Of a stretch of 64,000 nt of DNA, positions 25,961 to 38,128 are shown in pieces. Within the stretch, counting starts at the first letter, position 1; the number at the start of each line of letters is the position of its first letter. Below the pieces are notes generated by a model. The model ran no database searches, was not told the origin of the DNA, and saw nothing but the letters and a program-made list of their open reading frames with translations. Origin of the DNA: Saururus chinensis (lineage: Eukaryota; Streptophyta; Magnoliopsida; Piperales; Saururaceae); the NCBI GenBank assembly GCA_035235625.1, contig CP141143.1, forward strand, positions 5,066,501 to 5,130,500, in the 5' to 3' direction. Position numbers and translations under genes: made by a program.

Positions 25961-27177
25961 TGACCCCTTATGTGTGGGTGTTTATGTTTGCGCGCTCAGG
26001 TAAGTAGTATCATGGATCTACCCTTACCTATTTGATCCAGTGCCCCATGAGCATTGGTGTGTCTTACCTTCGAAAAAGTCCATGGCGTCTAGTCACTCCC
26101 CGGACGTTAAGGTGTTGCCCCAGTGGCATTTTCGACGCTGGAGCTTATTAGTTGTAATGAGCTTTAGTGGTCGATGTTATGTGTACGATTATGTGTATGA
26201 GTACGATTGTATGAGTGTGAGTACGACTGTATGTGTATGAGCATGACTGTAAGAGTGTGTATGAGCACGACTGTAAGAGTATGAGTACGATTGTGAGAAT
26301 ATGTTTCTGAGTAAGACAATAAGTGTGATTTCATGTAAGCTGTATGAGTGAGCATATGATTGTACGAGTAAGGTCGTACAAGTATGTGTATGTTGTATGA
26401 GTAAGCGTACGATGGTACGAGTAAGTTTGTAAGACCTTGGATAAGGGTGTTTGTGTAAGTTGATTGGACAGTATGATTTTGGCACGATGGTGCCTTTGGT
26501 ATGATCGTATGTGTATGCGTATGTGCATGATATGATTATATTATGTTGACTGCTTCATGTTTGAGTTGCATGACGCATGTATTTATGAACTTATTGAGTT
26601 CACCGTTTGGGATTTCCCCTACTGGGTATTTTCCTACTGAGTATGAAAATACTCACCCTACTTTTTAGCCCCGTGGTACGGGAGGTTTTGCAAGTTTGTG
26701 CAGAGAGCTCCTGGAGATGGATGCACATTTCAGCGGTGGATTGATTCCCGTTGACTCAGGTATATGCTTCACTCACTGTGAGTTTATTTGTGCCACGATC
26801 TCCTGTATTGGGTGAGATGAGAAGTTAGATGTTTATTCTGGACTTTCATTTAGATGAGTCTATGGTCTTGTGGACTGTTATGGGACTTGCACTCAGGGAT
26901 GCCTGGGAGGGATTTGTATTTAAAGTCTATGATCATAGCAATTTATTCGTACGTGTGTTTTCAAGTAGCGCCTGATGATATTTACTTTGGCCGTACAATG
27001 TTTGACCGTACGATGAAAATATTTAGATGGAAAATGGATGTTTAGTGTTTTAAATGATAAACTATTTTATCAGGTTTTGATTTCGTCATTTTTCCTCCGA
27101 TATATAGACATTGTATTGCAAAAATTTTTTGTGAATTTTACGGAAAATGTGTGAAAAATCTCGGGCGTTACAATTAC

Positions 27178-29200
27178 CCTTTCATATGAATTCACAATTT
27201 AATGTATTAAGCACAACTACTCCTAAAAATTAATAGTATGTTTGGCAAAATAAAGACTCCTCAAACTTTCTTAAACTAATGAAACAATCCACATCATATG
27301 CATGGTGAATGCTGAGTAGATAGACATGTCTAGCTCAATTTTTTTTATCCCACATGCAACTTAAATATTAAAAAGAATTTGCAAAAATTAGATACATACT
27401 ATTTAAAACTTAAGAGTTTTGGATTACAATATTCACAAGTTTAACCAACATATTCTTATATGTGGCAAATCAATTGAAGTAGTTCACTTTCTTACAATAC
27501 ATCAGCCTCAAACCTATTTTAGGGCGTAAATATTTTAAAAACATCACAAAATAAGCTAAAGTAGCTCGGAAAGGCTAGAATAAACACCATTCACAAATTT
27601 ATTCATTGAATCGGATATTGCTAAGGTAAAAACCTAATAGCATCATTACTGATGTTTATAGTTATTGTAAATATACTATGAGGATCACAACATGAAATAA
27701 AAATTAGTTTGGTCCTTTTTTATATTTTAAATTTAGACCTATATTGTCAACATGAAATAAAAATAATATAAAGTACTATTCTTTTATTTGGTAATTGTTA
27801 AAAATAAAAAGGGAATCAAGTGATTAAAGTATAATGTGATAATAGTAAGGTCTACCTCCCCCTCCCCCTCTTGCCCCCTAAACACATATACATATATCAT
27901 GGATGAGGAAGAAAAGTAAAGGACGTTGAGGCGAGGTGAAGGGGAGGGGTAGGTGGCTCCAAATTCAATTATAGATGGAGATCCTAATATCCCCCTCCCG
28001 AATTGAATATGGATAGGGCAAAATATATATTATATATAGAATGTATAAAAAACTTGTGTAATATATAAACTTAATATGTATAATATTTTTAAAAGTATAA
28101 CAAACATGTAATAGATAAATAGGTGTGGAAAAGTTTTGTCCGTAATTGTTCTATTTAGAAAATGGTTGGATAAAATTATCCTCTTATTTACTCGTTAAAT
28201 AAATTTAATCATATAATTTAACTACTTAACATCATAATACGGATGGTAGAATGGGTAACATTGGCTGCCCTAATGGATAATAATACATTTGGACAGAGTC
28301 AGTCCTCTTCATCGAGGAGATCAACGGAGAACTTGAAGGAAGGACTCTAGGGCTATACTCCAAGAGTTCTACATCCCCTAACAAATGGATTGATGGGCTA
28401 TTACATAAATTCAAACAATGTATTTCTTTTGACTTTGATTAATAAATTGTGCTAATTTGAGGCATTGGTGCGAAGGACTAAGGCGGCGTCGGGGCGGCAT
28501 CCCTGGGCAATCCACCCCTAAGATTGATACATCGTCATTTCATGTTTTAATTTATTATTCTTCATGTTCTATATGATTTATTGTTGCTTATGAATTTGTG
28601 ATTTTATAGGTGCATTTTCCCAAATTTGCGTCAGCGCCAGCCACTCTACTAACCCACCTAGCATTGATCTCACACTAAACAAAACCGGAAAAAAAAATAG
28701 CACTCTTATAAGTAATAAGATGACGGAAGATTTGCAGTCAAACTGTGAAAGCCTTTTATTCTTGCAGGATGGCAATGCCTACCATGCATGAAAGGAGTCA
28801 AACTGGAACTCTTAAATGCAAAATTGGATCATCTCCAAGAGAAGCAACTGTTTTTGGGCGATGAAAATTTAGGATTTTACTTCAAAACTAGAACGCTAAT
28901 GACAAGGAGAAAACTTGAGTTTGAACCTGGAGAGGAATTTCACTTGAGATGCGGACGGCGAGGAGGGCGAAGATGCTGTCGAGTGAGGTGGAATGCAGGC
29001 AGGCGGGGTGAAGGCACAGCCACACAGCGGTTTGCTTTCTAGTAGACAAAGAAATGACGGACTTCAGGAATCAGGCCGGACCGTCCTAAACCGATTTGGA
29101 CCCGGTCCAGAGCTGGCCCCGTCGACAACCGTAATCAGTGTGTGGATTAATTAGGGACAAGCGAAGGGTATAGGGTTTAGATAGGGAGACTAGGAGAGAG
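27178..29200. other. Intergenic, AT-rich, no gene recognised
   Basis: Low-complexity AT-rich sequence (for example 28020-28110) with short open frames lacking recognisable domains. The last part is the upstream region of the UBP23-like gene. Confidence 0.55.
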
Positions 29201-29207
29201 AGCGTTA

Positions 29208-29230
29208 CGGCCCACGGGGGCGTTATAAAT
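29208..29230 (+). promoter_or_regulatory. Candidate core promoter of the UBP23-like gene
   Basis: GGCCCA (complement of the TGGGCC site II motif) near 29209-29214 is followed by a TATA-like TTATAAAT at 29223-29230, about 155 bp before the start codon. Assigned by motif and position only. Confidence 0.4.
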
Positions 29231-29384
29231 CCAAGCACTTTCCCTAGTTTGCCTCCTCTTTTGGCGAGGGAGCAGCTGAGCGGCGTCCCCCTGGGAACCC
29301 AAGGCCACAGCCTCCACGCAAGCCACCACCCCTCCCGGAGCTCCTCTCCTCCGAACAGAGTCATTAAAACCCTTCTCAGCTTTA

Positions 29385-32300
29385 ATGGCGAGTACCACGA
29401 TTTTACCCGAAACTATGATGTCGGAATCCGGATTATCACTTTCCACTCCCAAAGACTTTCCCTTTCAGCGCCGGATAGAGTTCCTTCCCGCGAGGAAACC
29501 ATTCGATCCCTATTCGTCGACTTCCAATGGCGATTTCCGGCTGGAAACGCTGAATCCCGGCGCCGGTTGTCAAACGCCTGTTTCTGTCGGTGCCGCCTGC
29601 CCACCCGCGAAGAAATCCGATGGGGCAGGGGAGCTCGTGGAGCTCGGATTGGACCCGGAGCTTGACTTTGGAATTACGTTTCGGAGGATCGTAAGTGAAC
29701 TTTTGCTTCATTCCTTTTCGTGCCTTGTTGATTCAATATCTTTTCTATGGTTAATATATTATTTCTATAAGTTTTTTTCTTTTTATGTTTATAAGTCGTT
29801 GTCAGATTGCATTAATCGCCCTATTTTCGTTTTGGTCATGGCATATTGCTAAAATATTGAATTTTTTTTCATGAAAGTGTATTATTGTGGAATGTTTGAC
29901 AGGGTGCGGGATTGGCTAATCTGGGTAACACTTGCTTTCTCAATTCGGTTCTGCAATGTCTGACTTACACGGAGCCTTTTGCAGCTTATTTGCAGAGCGG
30001 GAAACATAAAACTTCTTGTGAGTGTTTTCGTTAGTCTCTTCGTGCTTACTGTCTACCCTAAAAGAATTGTAATTTAGATGGTGTTTATGAAGATTTAGAC
30101 ACAAATGCATATGTATTGTATAGGTACACCACTACATCTGCATGCGCTGTATGCTGTAATGTTAAGGGCAGAGGATTTGAGCCTTCACGCTGTGCAAATT
30201 TTTTTCACATTGAAAATAATTGGTTACTAGTGCACAAACGCAGAATTTTTTTTGTTTCAGAATTGACAGACTTATCGACTGGGCATGTGGATTGAGCCTA
30301 GAAGTTTGAGTGAGTCCACAACGTATTACCCACTTGCCACAGGTGTATTACTGTTGTATGGTCGATTACTGGCAGTTGGGCCCCCAATCTAAAACGGTCT
30401 TAGTATTTCCCCATTACCTGTCGTACAAAATTGGTTAGTTAAGCCCCAGCATATGGGCCATTTTTATATAGGCAGTTGGAGATATTTTCTATTTGTTTGC
30501 ATGAGGCAACTCTATCTAGTTTGAATTATATGGGTACAGTTTGTCCATGTGATATGATAGTTGTGTTTAGCACGCCCTTTCATTTTTGCCTAATATTTTA
30601 TAGACTTGCTGGCTTCTAAGGCTTGGATATTTGTGACTTTTTTTTTTGGTTTTTGAAGGTCGTACTGCAGGGTTTTGTGCGTTGTGTGCCATTCAGAATC
30701 ATGTAAAAAATGCACTACAATCTACTGGGAAAATATTGTCTCCATCACATCTAGTAAAAAACTTACGATGTATCCTTTGGAATTAACTATCACCAGCTCC
30801 TTTCCAACAGATTGGATTATTTCTGTAGATAATATCATCTTTGAAAATATTAAGTGATACTTGACGAAATAAATAGGCATTTCTCGTAATTTCCGCAATT
30901 GCAGACAGGAGGATGCCCATGAACTAATGGTTAACTTGCTTGAGTCCATGCATAAGTGCTGCTTGCCCTATGGTGTGTCGAGTGAATCTCCTACTGCATA
31001 CGAGAAAAGTCTGGTCCATAAAATATTTGGCGGCAGTCTGAGGAGTCAGGTGAGCATTCTAGAATTATAAGCAGTTTGTTATTGAAGTTTATGGTAAACT
31101 TCATCATTGACAAAATCTTAGAAGCATCTTTCTTGATCTTTAAGGCCGTCCATGCCTGGGTTGCAGGTGAAATGTATGCAATGCTCCTACTGTTCTAACA
31201 AGTTCGATCCTTTTCTGGATTTAAGCTTGGAAATTTTGAGAGCAGATTCATTGCGCAAGGCACTCGCACATTTCACTGCTGAAGAGCAATTAGATGGTGG
31301 TGAAAAGCAATATCAATGCCAGCGATGCAAACAAAAAGTTCGGGCCCTGAAGCAACTTACAGTCTACAAGGCCCCATATGTCCTCACCATCCATCTAAAG
31401 AGATTTGGCTCTCATAATCCTGGACAGAAAATTGATAAGAAAATTGAGTTTGCTCCTTCCTTGGACTTGAAGCCATTTGTTAGTGGTCCTCATGTGGGTA
31501 TAGGTTCCTCCTTTGTTATCAAATATGCAACTGGATTTTTTTGGGTGCTCTATTGAGTCATATTCATTTGTAGGACGGAGATTTGAGGTACACTCTCTAT
31601 GGTGTCTTAGTTCATGCCGGATGGAGTACCCATTCTGGCCACTATTATTGTTTTGTCCGTACTTCCAGTGGGATGTGGTACACTCTTGATGACAACCGTG
31701 TATGTTGAAATATCTTTCTCTGTCCATACTTTATTTGCAACATATTCTGTTCATTAAACTAAAAAATTCAATTGGGTTTAACTTTCAGGTTTTCCAAGTA
31801 AGTGAGAAGACTGTATTGCAACAGAAGGCATATATGCTGTTTTATGTTCGAGATCGAAGGATCTCGGCTGCTAAGGTAACAGTTGATAAGGTAAGGAATG
31901 AAAACATGTCCAGAATAGTTGATGAACAAGTGCGTCCTGCTACTACTATGGATTCAAAGCAAACAAGTCAACATGGTCCGACAAATAATACAATCAGGAC
32001 AGAGCCCATGACATCAAGCAACCATCAAGCCCCTCGTGGCTGTTCAGCATTACCAGCAAACACTTCAGTTAAGGACATATTGTTAAAAGATACCACTTCT
32101 TTAGAATCTGTTAGCCAGGTTGTGAAGGAGTCAGAAAATTCCAAAGGCCTCTCCGTCAAGCATTTGCTACCAAAGAAGGAGCTTTCGTCAAAGCAATTTC
32201 ATCCAGAAGAGCATATTTTAAAGGATGCTGTATTGAAGGATGCAATTTCTTCAAAAAAGGGGCGTGGAAAGGAGCAAGTGGCTCAAGAGACTGCTGATAA

Positions 32301-34903
32301 TGACTCTCGTCTGCCTTTGGTTGAGGTACCTCTTTATGAATGGCTGTTGTATACTTCTGTCTGTCCTAGACTGGCCGATTCTGACTTGCCACTTTTTGCC
32401 TTTTAAAGCATTCTTGTAGTCTGCATGAGAAAGAGCTCAGTGCCATGCCAATCAGTGATGCTGATTCTTCTGGACGTGATAAGAGTGTACAGGAAGCATC
32501 ATATAAGAAGTCAAATGCTTCTAAGGAGTTTGAGGTAATTGACAGTTTCTTATCTGAGATGAAATCACTTCGAAATACTGTTAGTCTTTGGATGCAAAGA
32601 ATGCTATGAAAACGTCCCTTGTTTTGGGGTTGGTAGGCGGGCATCTTACTTGCTAAAATCATTTCCTGTTCTTTTTTTTAAGAGTAACATTATAAGATGC
32701 TTGCACTGATCTGGTGAGAAAATTGTAGATCTTGTGTTGTGTGTCTAGATTTTTCTCTCTTTTTTATTTATCCACATTGGAGTCCCGCTATAAATTCTGA
32801 ATTGTTTCCTGCTTTGCAATTATAGAATGGTGAGAATTGTAAGAAAAAATTCAGCTCAAATCACAAAGCACAAATGAAGGACGTTATTACAGATCAGAAT
32901 TCCAAGTGCATTGCACCTGAGGAGGTAGCTGAACGATCTGGTGATGCAGGTGCCTTTGTTGTTGAGACTGTTTCTGTAACAAGTGACTCTTGCAAGGAGC
33001 CCAAGCTGAAGAAAAATGTGAGTTACCCTGTAACAGCTGCACTTTGTATTGGTTCGAAGCAACTGTTCTTTTCATCATTGGGTATACGAAGGAAGAAAAG
33101 GATACGGAGAATGAAGTGTCTCACCTCAGATATGAAAAAGCTCAAGAAGAAAAGTTCAATGGAGGAACCCTCTCCTTATGATCAGGGGACTTCTACATCA
33201 GAAAATTCTGAGGTCAATGAACAGAGCCATACCTGTCTGAAGAAAAGAAAAGGTTTTAGAGAAGTGAAGGAAGTAAAGCAGTGTAATGAGGTTCATCTTG
33301 ATGTTAAACAGAGATGCTTCGTGGTGGAAAATGGTTCTCAAATTTCTTTCTCTGCAAGTGAGAGACACACAAAAAAAAGAAAATCCCCCATTATGGAACA
33401 GCTTCATTCAGCTGAACTGCATGTTTGCAAGAGTGGAGAATCAGTTCAAAATGGTGTAATGAGCATGATGCTGAAGGGTTTGGAAGAGACCACTGGTAAG
33501 ATTTTATCTCTGAATCATTCTTTATATTTACTCAAATGTTTGCTTGTTGTCTACTTGTTTCTTGTTCATTTGTTGTTTGCTTATTGTTAAAAAGCCACTT
33601 TCTTGGAGTAAGGAATGATTAAATACTGAATCATTCCGTTTTAGTTTTGTCAAGTAGATAAATTTTGGGGCATTATGGGTTATTAATGTGCAGTTGCTCG
33701 ATGGAATGATGTTGATCTGCCATCAACAGAGGTTCTCAATTCAGATGTACCACAAACGAGCAGCATTGGTTATGTCGCTGATTCTTGGTAAGAGATCTTC
33801 ACTTCCCTTTGCTATGCAACAACTGTATGTATTCTTCGGGAAAAATGAAAACATAGTGATGTATGTACTTCTGAAACATTAACATTTATTGATCACTAAC
33901 CGATGTTGCTTTTGGTAGTAAAGGAGTGCTAAATTTCTAATTAGTTAATTGAGTTGTCTTGAAATTTCAAAGTAAAAGCAATCGTGCCTTTAGAAGGAAT
34001 AACATCTGTACCAACATATGATCGTTTAATGATATGGAGTTGATTATTGAATGTAACGCTGTTAACATTTTGGTTGAATTTCTTGTACAAAGCTTAGTTT
34101 GTCATTTAACTTGTGTAATATGGATTGTAGATGTTAATAAGGCCAAGAGTGCACATTATGTAGGATCATGTGTTTGTTATCAAATTGTTTGTGCTATTCT
34201 GGGGCAGTGGGTTGCACAATACTATGAAGTTGAGAAAATATGCTTGGCAATGAGCCTGTGTCGTTCAACTTTCCTCTGGTGATGTAGAGCATTTGTGATG
34301 TTGAGACATTTGACTGAAATGGGATTTGTAATAAATTGGCATCTCACCTCCCTTTTTCTATGTTTATTCGGGAGAAGGCAATATGAACGAAGAATCAGGA
34401 ATGAGGTATTGAGACATTTGACTGAAATGGGGATTCGTAATGAATTGGCATCTCACCTCCCTTTTTCTATGTTTATTCGGGAAGTGAAGGCAATATGTAC
34501 GAACAATCAGGAATGATTTCACTTGGTTTTAGCTCAAAGAGTTTGTTTCTATAATTTGAATCTAATATATGTCAGATGACTTGTATCTACATATCTATTA
34601 AAAGGAAAATGATTAGTACCTTCATTGTGTTATATGATTAGCTGTGCGTTTTATCTTGTCATGGTCCTTATATAACCTGATCCTTAGTTTTTCTTATAAT
34701 TATTTTTCATTATTGGCAGGGATGAAGAGTATGACCGAGGTAAGAGTAAAAAGGTGAGAAAATCTGGGACTTATTTTGATGGTCCGAATCCTTTCCAAGA
34801 AATTGCAATGCAAAAAGCAGAATCAAAAAGTATGAAAGTGGAGCGGCCTAGCCAACACTGGAAAGCAACTAGTCATAGTAGAAAGTTCCGTTTGAGACAT
34901 TAA
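29385..34903 (+). CDS. UBP23-like: Ubiquitin carboxyl-terminal hydrolase, UBP23 type, 11 exons, 922 aa
   Basis: Cysteine protease of the USP/UBP class that removes ubiquitin from proteins. Exons: 29385-29690, 29903-30017, 30659-30769, 30877-31049, 31167-31493, 31574-31699, 31789-32325, 32409-32534, 32826-33495, 33694-33787, 34720-34903. All introns are GT-AG with matching phases. The USP domain spans about residues 103-410. It has the Cys box [13 protein letters not shown] (Cys113), the QEDAHELM block, paired CxxC zinc ligands, and the His box with H367 ([11 protein letters not shown]) followed by WYTLDD. The remaining 500 residues are hydrophilic and Lys/Arg-rich with several basic clusters ([17 protein letters not shown]) that suggest nuclear or nucleolar location. 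A conserved C-terminal segment [10 protein letters not shown]...[16 protein letters not shown] is typical of UBP23-like proteins. Exon 4 uses the AAATAG acceptor at 30871-30876. No broken residue was found; subfamily name is from memory. Confidence 0.94.
34301..34516 (+). repeat. 108-bp tandem duplication in the last intron of the UBP23-like gene
   Basis: Two copies, 34301-34408 and 34409-34516, both beginning TTGAGACATTTGACTGAAAT. They differ by a few substitutions and small indels. The repeat is intronic (intron 33788-34719) and yields spurious short frames. Confidence 0.93.
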
Positions 34904-36100
34904 GATGTACTTGTTACGATTACAGCTGTAGAGGCCTCAGCTCTGTCCATGTCCTACCAGAAATCTTTTGCGCGAGAATTTTTGTGCAAGGATACCCTTA
35001 TGGAGGGAGGGTGTGTAATCATTATGTTTATTCTTGCAAGGTGTGAACCGATGGAAACGTTTTGGTGAATCACTTCATTTAGCCCAGTTATTCCTGATTT
35101 TTATTTGTATAGGCGTCCTTCGTTTTGAACTTTTGGAAGGTAGTCCAATGAAATGATCTTTGATTGGCCTGAGATTTGGTGGGCCGTGCATTAAGTTGCA
35201 GGCAGGTAGAGCCGTAGAAGACATTGTATCCGTCAATATTGTTTTGTATTAAATTTTTTGAAAAAAATTATGCTGTATTTCTTGGTTTTACTAATCCTTG
35301 CGCGATGGTTTTATCGAACAAGAAAGTGTTTCATGTGTTATCATTGTTTGGGCTATTCAGGAAAATAGTAATGGCTAATCGTATACTTCCATATATTATT
35401 TTAATTTGTGGATATAGCAAAAAAATGTACCTATATAGCAAAAAAATGTACCTAATTTTTAATCTAAAGAAGTGACGTCTCCCTTTTGCACCTTGTCGTT
35501 GCATCTTTAACCGTTTGAAAAGTGTCTTCTTGTCTCTCTACCCTTACTACAATGCACGACCACCCTATATATGAAAGGGGGGGATCTTAGGAACGTGTTG
35601 GATCACACCAATCCAAGTAGAGGATCCTGTTCCCAAAGGTTTTTTGCACACCTTAAACCTTGGGATCTTGTTCTCAAATTTCTCTCACTAATTAATGAAG
35701 TGACAACCTCCTATTGTTGGTTATGATGACTTGGTAAGAAAATTTGGTCAGGTTATATAAGTCCTACCCATTTTATGGTCGGGTCGGGTTGAATTACTTA
35801 AAACTCGAACCCGATTCAGGTCAAATAGATCAGGTATATTTGGGTTGGGTTAGGTTTAGGTTATAGTTTATTTAAGTGATATTGGGTTCGAGTTTAAAAA
35901 TTTTAACCTAAACCCAGCCCGACGGCAACATACCTCAGACTCTCCATGAGAGAATTCAGAGTAGCATAGAAAACTTTGGAGCATTCGACATGACTAGAAT
36001 ACCAATATTAGGTAAATGCAACTCTTAAGTAATGAAATAGATTAATGTACTTTTCATGTGGCGGCTTAGTTGATTTTTTTTTTTATCTCATTGGTGGCCT
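34904..36100. other. 3' flank of the UBP23-like gene and intergenic sequence
   Basis: Likely 3' UTR to about 35200. A GGGTCGGGTT/AACCCGA-rich segment at 35750-35925 resembles 41620-41935 and may be a decayed transposon end. An 18-bp duplication of ATAGCAAAAAAATGTACC lies near 35415-35450. No gene was recognised. Confidence 0.5.
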
Positions 36101-36490
36101 CTCATATGTCGGGCTGCAAACGGGTCGGGCCTTGACTGGCCAAGGGTAGCCCAGGCCCAGCCTGAAAAATTAAGCCAAAAAATCAGGCCCGGCCTGTAGT
36201 CGGGCCGGGCCGGGCCACGGGCTTACGGGCCAGATGCCCCGGTCCTCCTCCCATCCCTCCGCCGCTCCTCCCATCCCTCTGCCGGTACTTTTCCCAAATT
36301 CTTGGCATCCTCCTTCGATCGCTTCCTCGCCCAGGCCAACTCCTCTTCTGTCTGTCAGATCGATCCATTCCAGGAAACAGGAAACAGGAAACCGGCTACC
36401 ACCTTCCGCCCCAAATTTTGCGGGAGTACGACCTGTGGAAAATTTGATCATCCTCGCCCCAACTGTAGGCTTGCACTCCGGGGATTGACG

Positions 36491-36634
36491 TTCAGAGCAC
36501 CCGTGCTAGAGGTGTATGCCATGACAGAGGCTTCTCGCCAGATGGCCTTGAATCCACTGTCGAAGGACGAGTTGCACAAGGCTGGAGTGGTAGGGAGGCC
36601 AGTCGGGCCGGAAATGGCGGTTCTGAGGCAAGGG
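36491..36634 (+). pseudogene. Captured fragment of an oxalate-CoA-ligase-like (AAE3) acyl-CoA synthetase
   Basis: One open frame reads APVLEVYAMTEASRQMALNP followed by an HKAGVVGRPVGPEMA block. This corresponds to the adenylate-forming enzyme motif around Y-x-M-T-E-A and the following G-x-V-G-x-P-V-G segment, as in plant AAE3 / 4CL-like 9 proteins. About 48 codons are present. There is no start, no remainder of the enzyme and no ATP-binding P-loop, so it cannot be catalytic. It sits inside the hAT element, which implies transduplication from a gene elsewhere. Family assignment is from recognition of the motif only. Confidence 0.75.
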
Positions 36635-36713
36635 AGTTGTCGGAGAGGGAGAGGACACAGATGCTCCATGAAAGGCCCCCATAGTCGCCCAGTTTGGCTC
36701 TGCAATCGGATCC

Positions 36714-37075
36714 ATGGGGGCTTGCATGTCTTCCCACTCTGCTGCCTACCGCCTGGGGGCGCAGTGCCGGCCGGGCTCTGCCGCCAGGCCCGGGTCCTTG
36801 CTGCCGTTCGACTCACTGCGGGCACTTTCCAGGCACTGGAGCACTAGGAGGAGGAAGAAGCTCGAAGCCGGGAGCCAGAGGGGAGCGGGTTGGGGTCTCG
36901 TGGATTTGAGGTCTCTTTTGAAACCGGCAGCTTTGGGGACGACGAGCTCCACAGGGTCCCCGGACGGATGTTCGCTAATGGGTCCAGTTCTGTGGCCTGC
37001 TTGTACACCCAGCAGGGGAAGAAAGGGACCAACCAGGATGCCATGCTCGTTTGGGAGGTTGGACCTTTTGGACCT
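36714..37075 (+). pseudogene. Captured first-exon fragment of a plant PP2C protein phosphatase
   Basis: Begins with ATG and MGACMSSHS, the usual myristoylation-like start of many plant PP2Cs. After a frame change near 36890 it continues to LHRVPGRMFANGSS and YTQQGKKGTNQDAMLVWE, the conserved N-terminal substrate of the PP2C fold including the first metal-binding region. The sequence stops before the DGHG motif, so no active phosphatase can be made. The frameshift and missing body show that it is a fragment. It lies directly downstream of the acyl-CoA synthetase piece in the same transposon. Confidence 0.82.
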
Positions 37076-37434
37076 GGCTTTGATTCTTGGTCGAGTTGGA
37101 GAGCCGGACACCGGGAAGCCGGGAAGCCAACGAGTTGCACTTGGGGCGGCGGAGGACTCTGGAGATTGGAGTTAGGGTTATGGTTGGTTGAAGTAACGAA
37201 GTGAAGAGCGGCGAGGACAGTGATAAACAGCTGGCTTATTTTACGGGCCGGGCCGGGCTTTTTTTTTTTTTGCCCAGGCCCGAGCCTGGCCCGATTTGTA
37301 ACAGGTTTTTAAATATAAGGCCCAGCCCGATCTGTTGCAAATAATTTTCGGCCCAAACCCGAATATTTACGGGCCGGGCTAACGGGCCGGCCCGTAGTTA
37401 GCCCGGCCCGTAAATTTGCAGCCCTACTCATATG

Positions 37435-38128
37435 TGTCTATTTCCCTGAAGAGTTCATATTTCTGTCCTTACCCTTATGAAAAACAATAATAACTCAACA
37501 CATCAGAGACTTCTTCTGTTTGAAAGCGCAAGCCCCGAATTGACCCGCCATTGCTGGTCTTAAGTGAGTGGCCAAAGGGCTGTGCAAGACTTAATCTATA
37601 GGAGGTGGGGCTGCCTGCATTCATTGTGGCAATGCTATTTCTCGTGATCATCCAGTCTTGCACTTACAGCTTCTGCACCAGGCACTTAGCCCGGCCGACA
37701 GAGGGTCAGAGGAGATCGACGAGCCATTTTCTCCTGTAATATACTCCTTAGTATGCCTTCTTGTGCATAAATTTCTGCTTGTTCTGAAATTTAAAATTCT
37801 CGTAATTTACTACCCTTGGATTGAGTCCCACAACAGCTTTCTCAGTTTCTCTTTGCATAATCAATACAAACAACTTGCAAGTTTTTTGGTAATCGAGCTT
37901 GAGAATGGGGATACTTTGAATTTGCTGTCAGGTACGTTCAGAAGGAAGTTGATCCTATTTTTAGTTTAAATATTGAGCATTTACCGTCATTCCAAGCTCA
38001 GATGCTCTCGCACACTAGCAGGGGCCAGAGGAGAACAGGGACGTGAGAGCTGAGTGGTTGTAGCCTACCAACTTATTGGAAACAGGAATCCTATGCTTTA
38101 GTTTCATTTGTTTATTTGTGAGTAGGCT
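37435..38128. other. Upstream region of the POLAR-like gene, no coding gene seen
   Basis: It contains short frames (for example 37658-37969) without recognisable domains. It probably includes the promoter and 5' leader of the gene starting at 38129, but I see no clear TATA box. Confidence 0.45.

Larger units (their letters stand above)
16837..27172 (-). mobile_element. Outer LTR-like element of a three-level nest (about 4.5 kb without inserts)
   Basis: Reads TGTAAGGTCC at the left end and GGGCGTTACA at the right. It is flanked by exact 5-bp duplications ATTAC (16832-16836 and 27173-27177). Removing the nested element 19391-25174 and one duplication copy leaves 4547 bp. Read on the minus strand it starts TGTAACGCCCGAG and ends GACCTTACA, a common plant gypsy LTR form, so minus orientation is inferred. 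It has a GC-rich zone (17200-18400) and several tandem arrays (18.7-19.2, 25.6-26.0 and 26.1-26.5 kb) but no coding domain. Open frames in the GC-rich zone lie in mutually overlapping frames and look non-coding. Confidence 0.85.
36109..37426. mobile_element. Non-autonomous hAT-type transposon carrying captured gene fragments
   Basis: Terminal inverted repeats are TCGGGCTGCAAACGGG on the left and, complemented, TAGGGCTGCAAATTTACGGG on the right. The element is flanked by an exact 8-bp duplication CTCATATG (36101-36108 and 37427-37434), the size made by hAT transposases. Subterminal regions are dense in GGGCCGGGC motifs. No transposase is present. The 1.3-kb interior is GC-rich, unlike its surroundings, and contains coding-derived pieces of at least two unrelated host genes in the same orientation, listed separately. 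The segment 36229-36490 may be a third captured piece but I do not recognise it. Confidence 0.88.

Noticed and set aside
26164-26528. His/Thr/Ser-rich frames on the minus strand
   Set aside because: Product of degenerate GTATGAGTACGA-type repeats in the outer LTR.
36448-37140. Minus-strand frames of about 98-125 codons in the hAT element
   Set aside because: Shadows of the captured plus-strand gene fragments.
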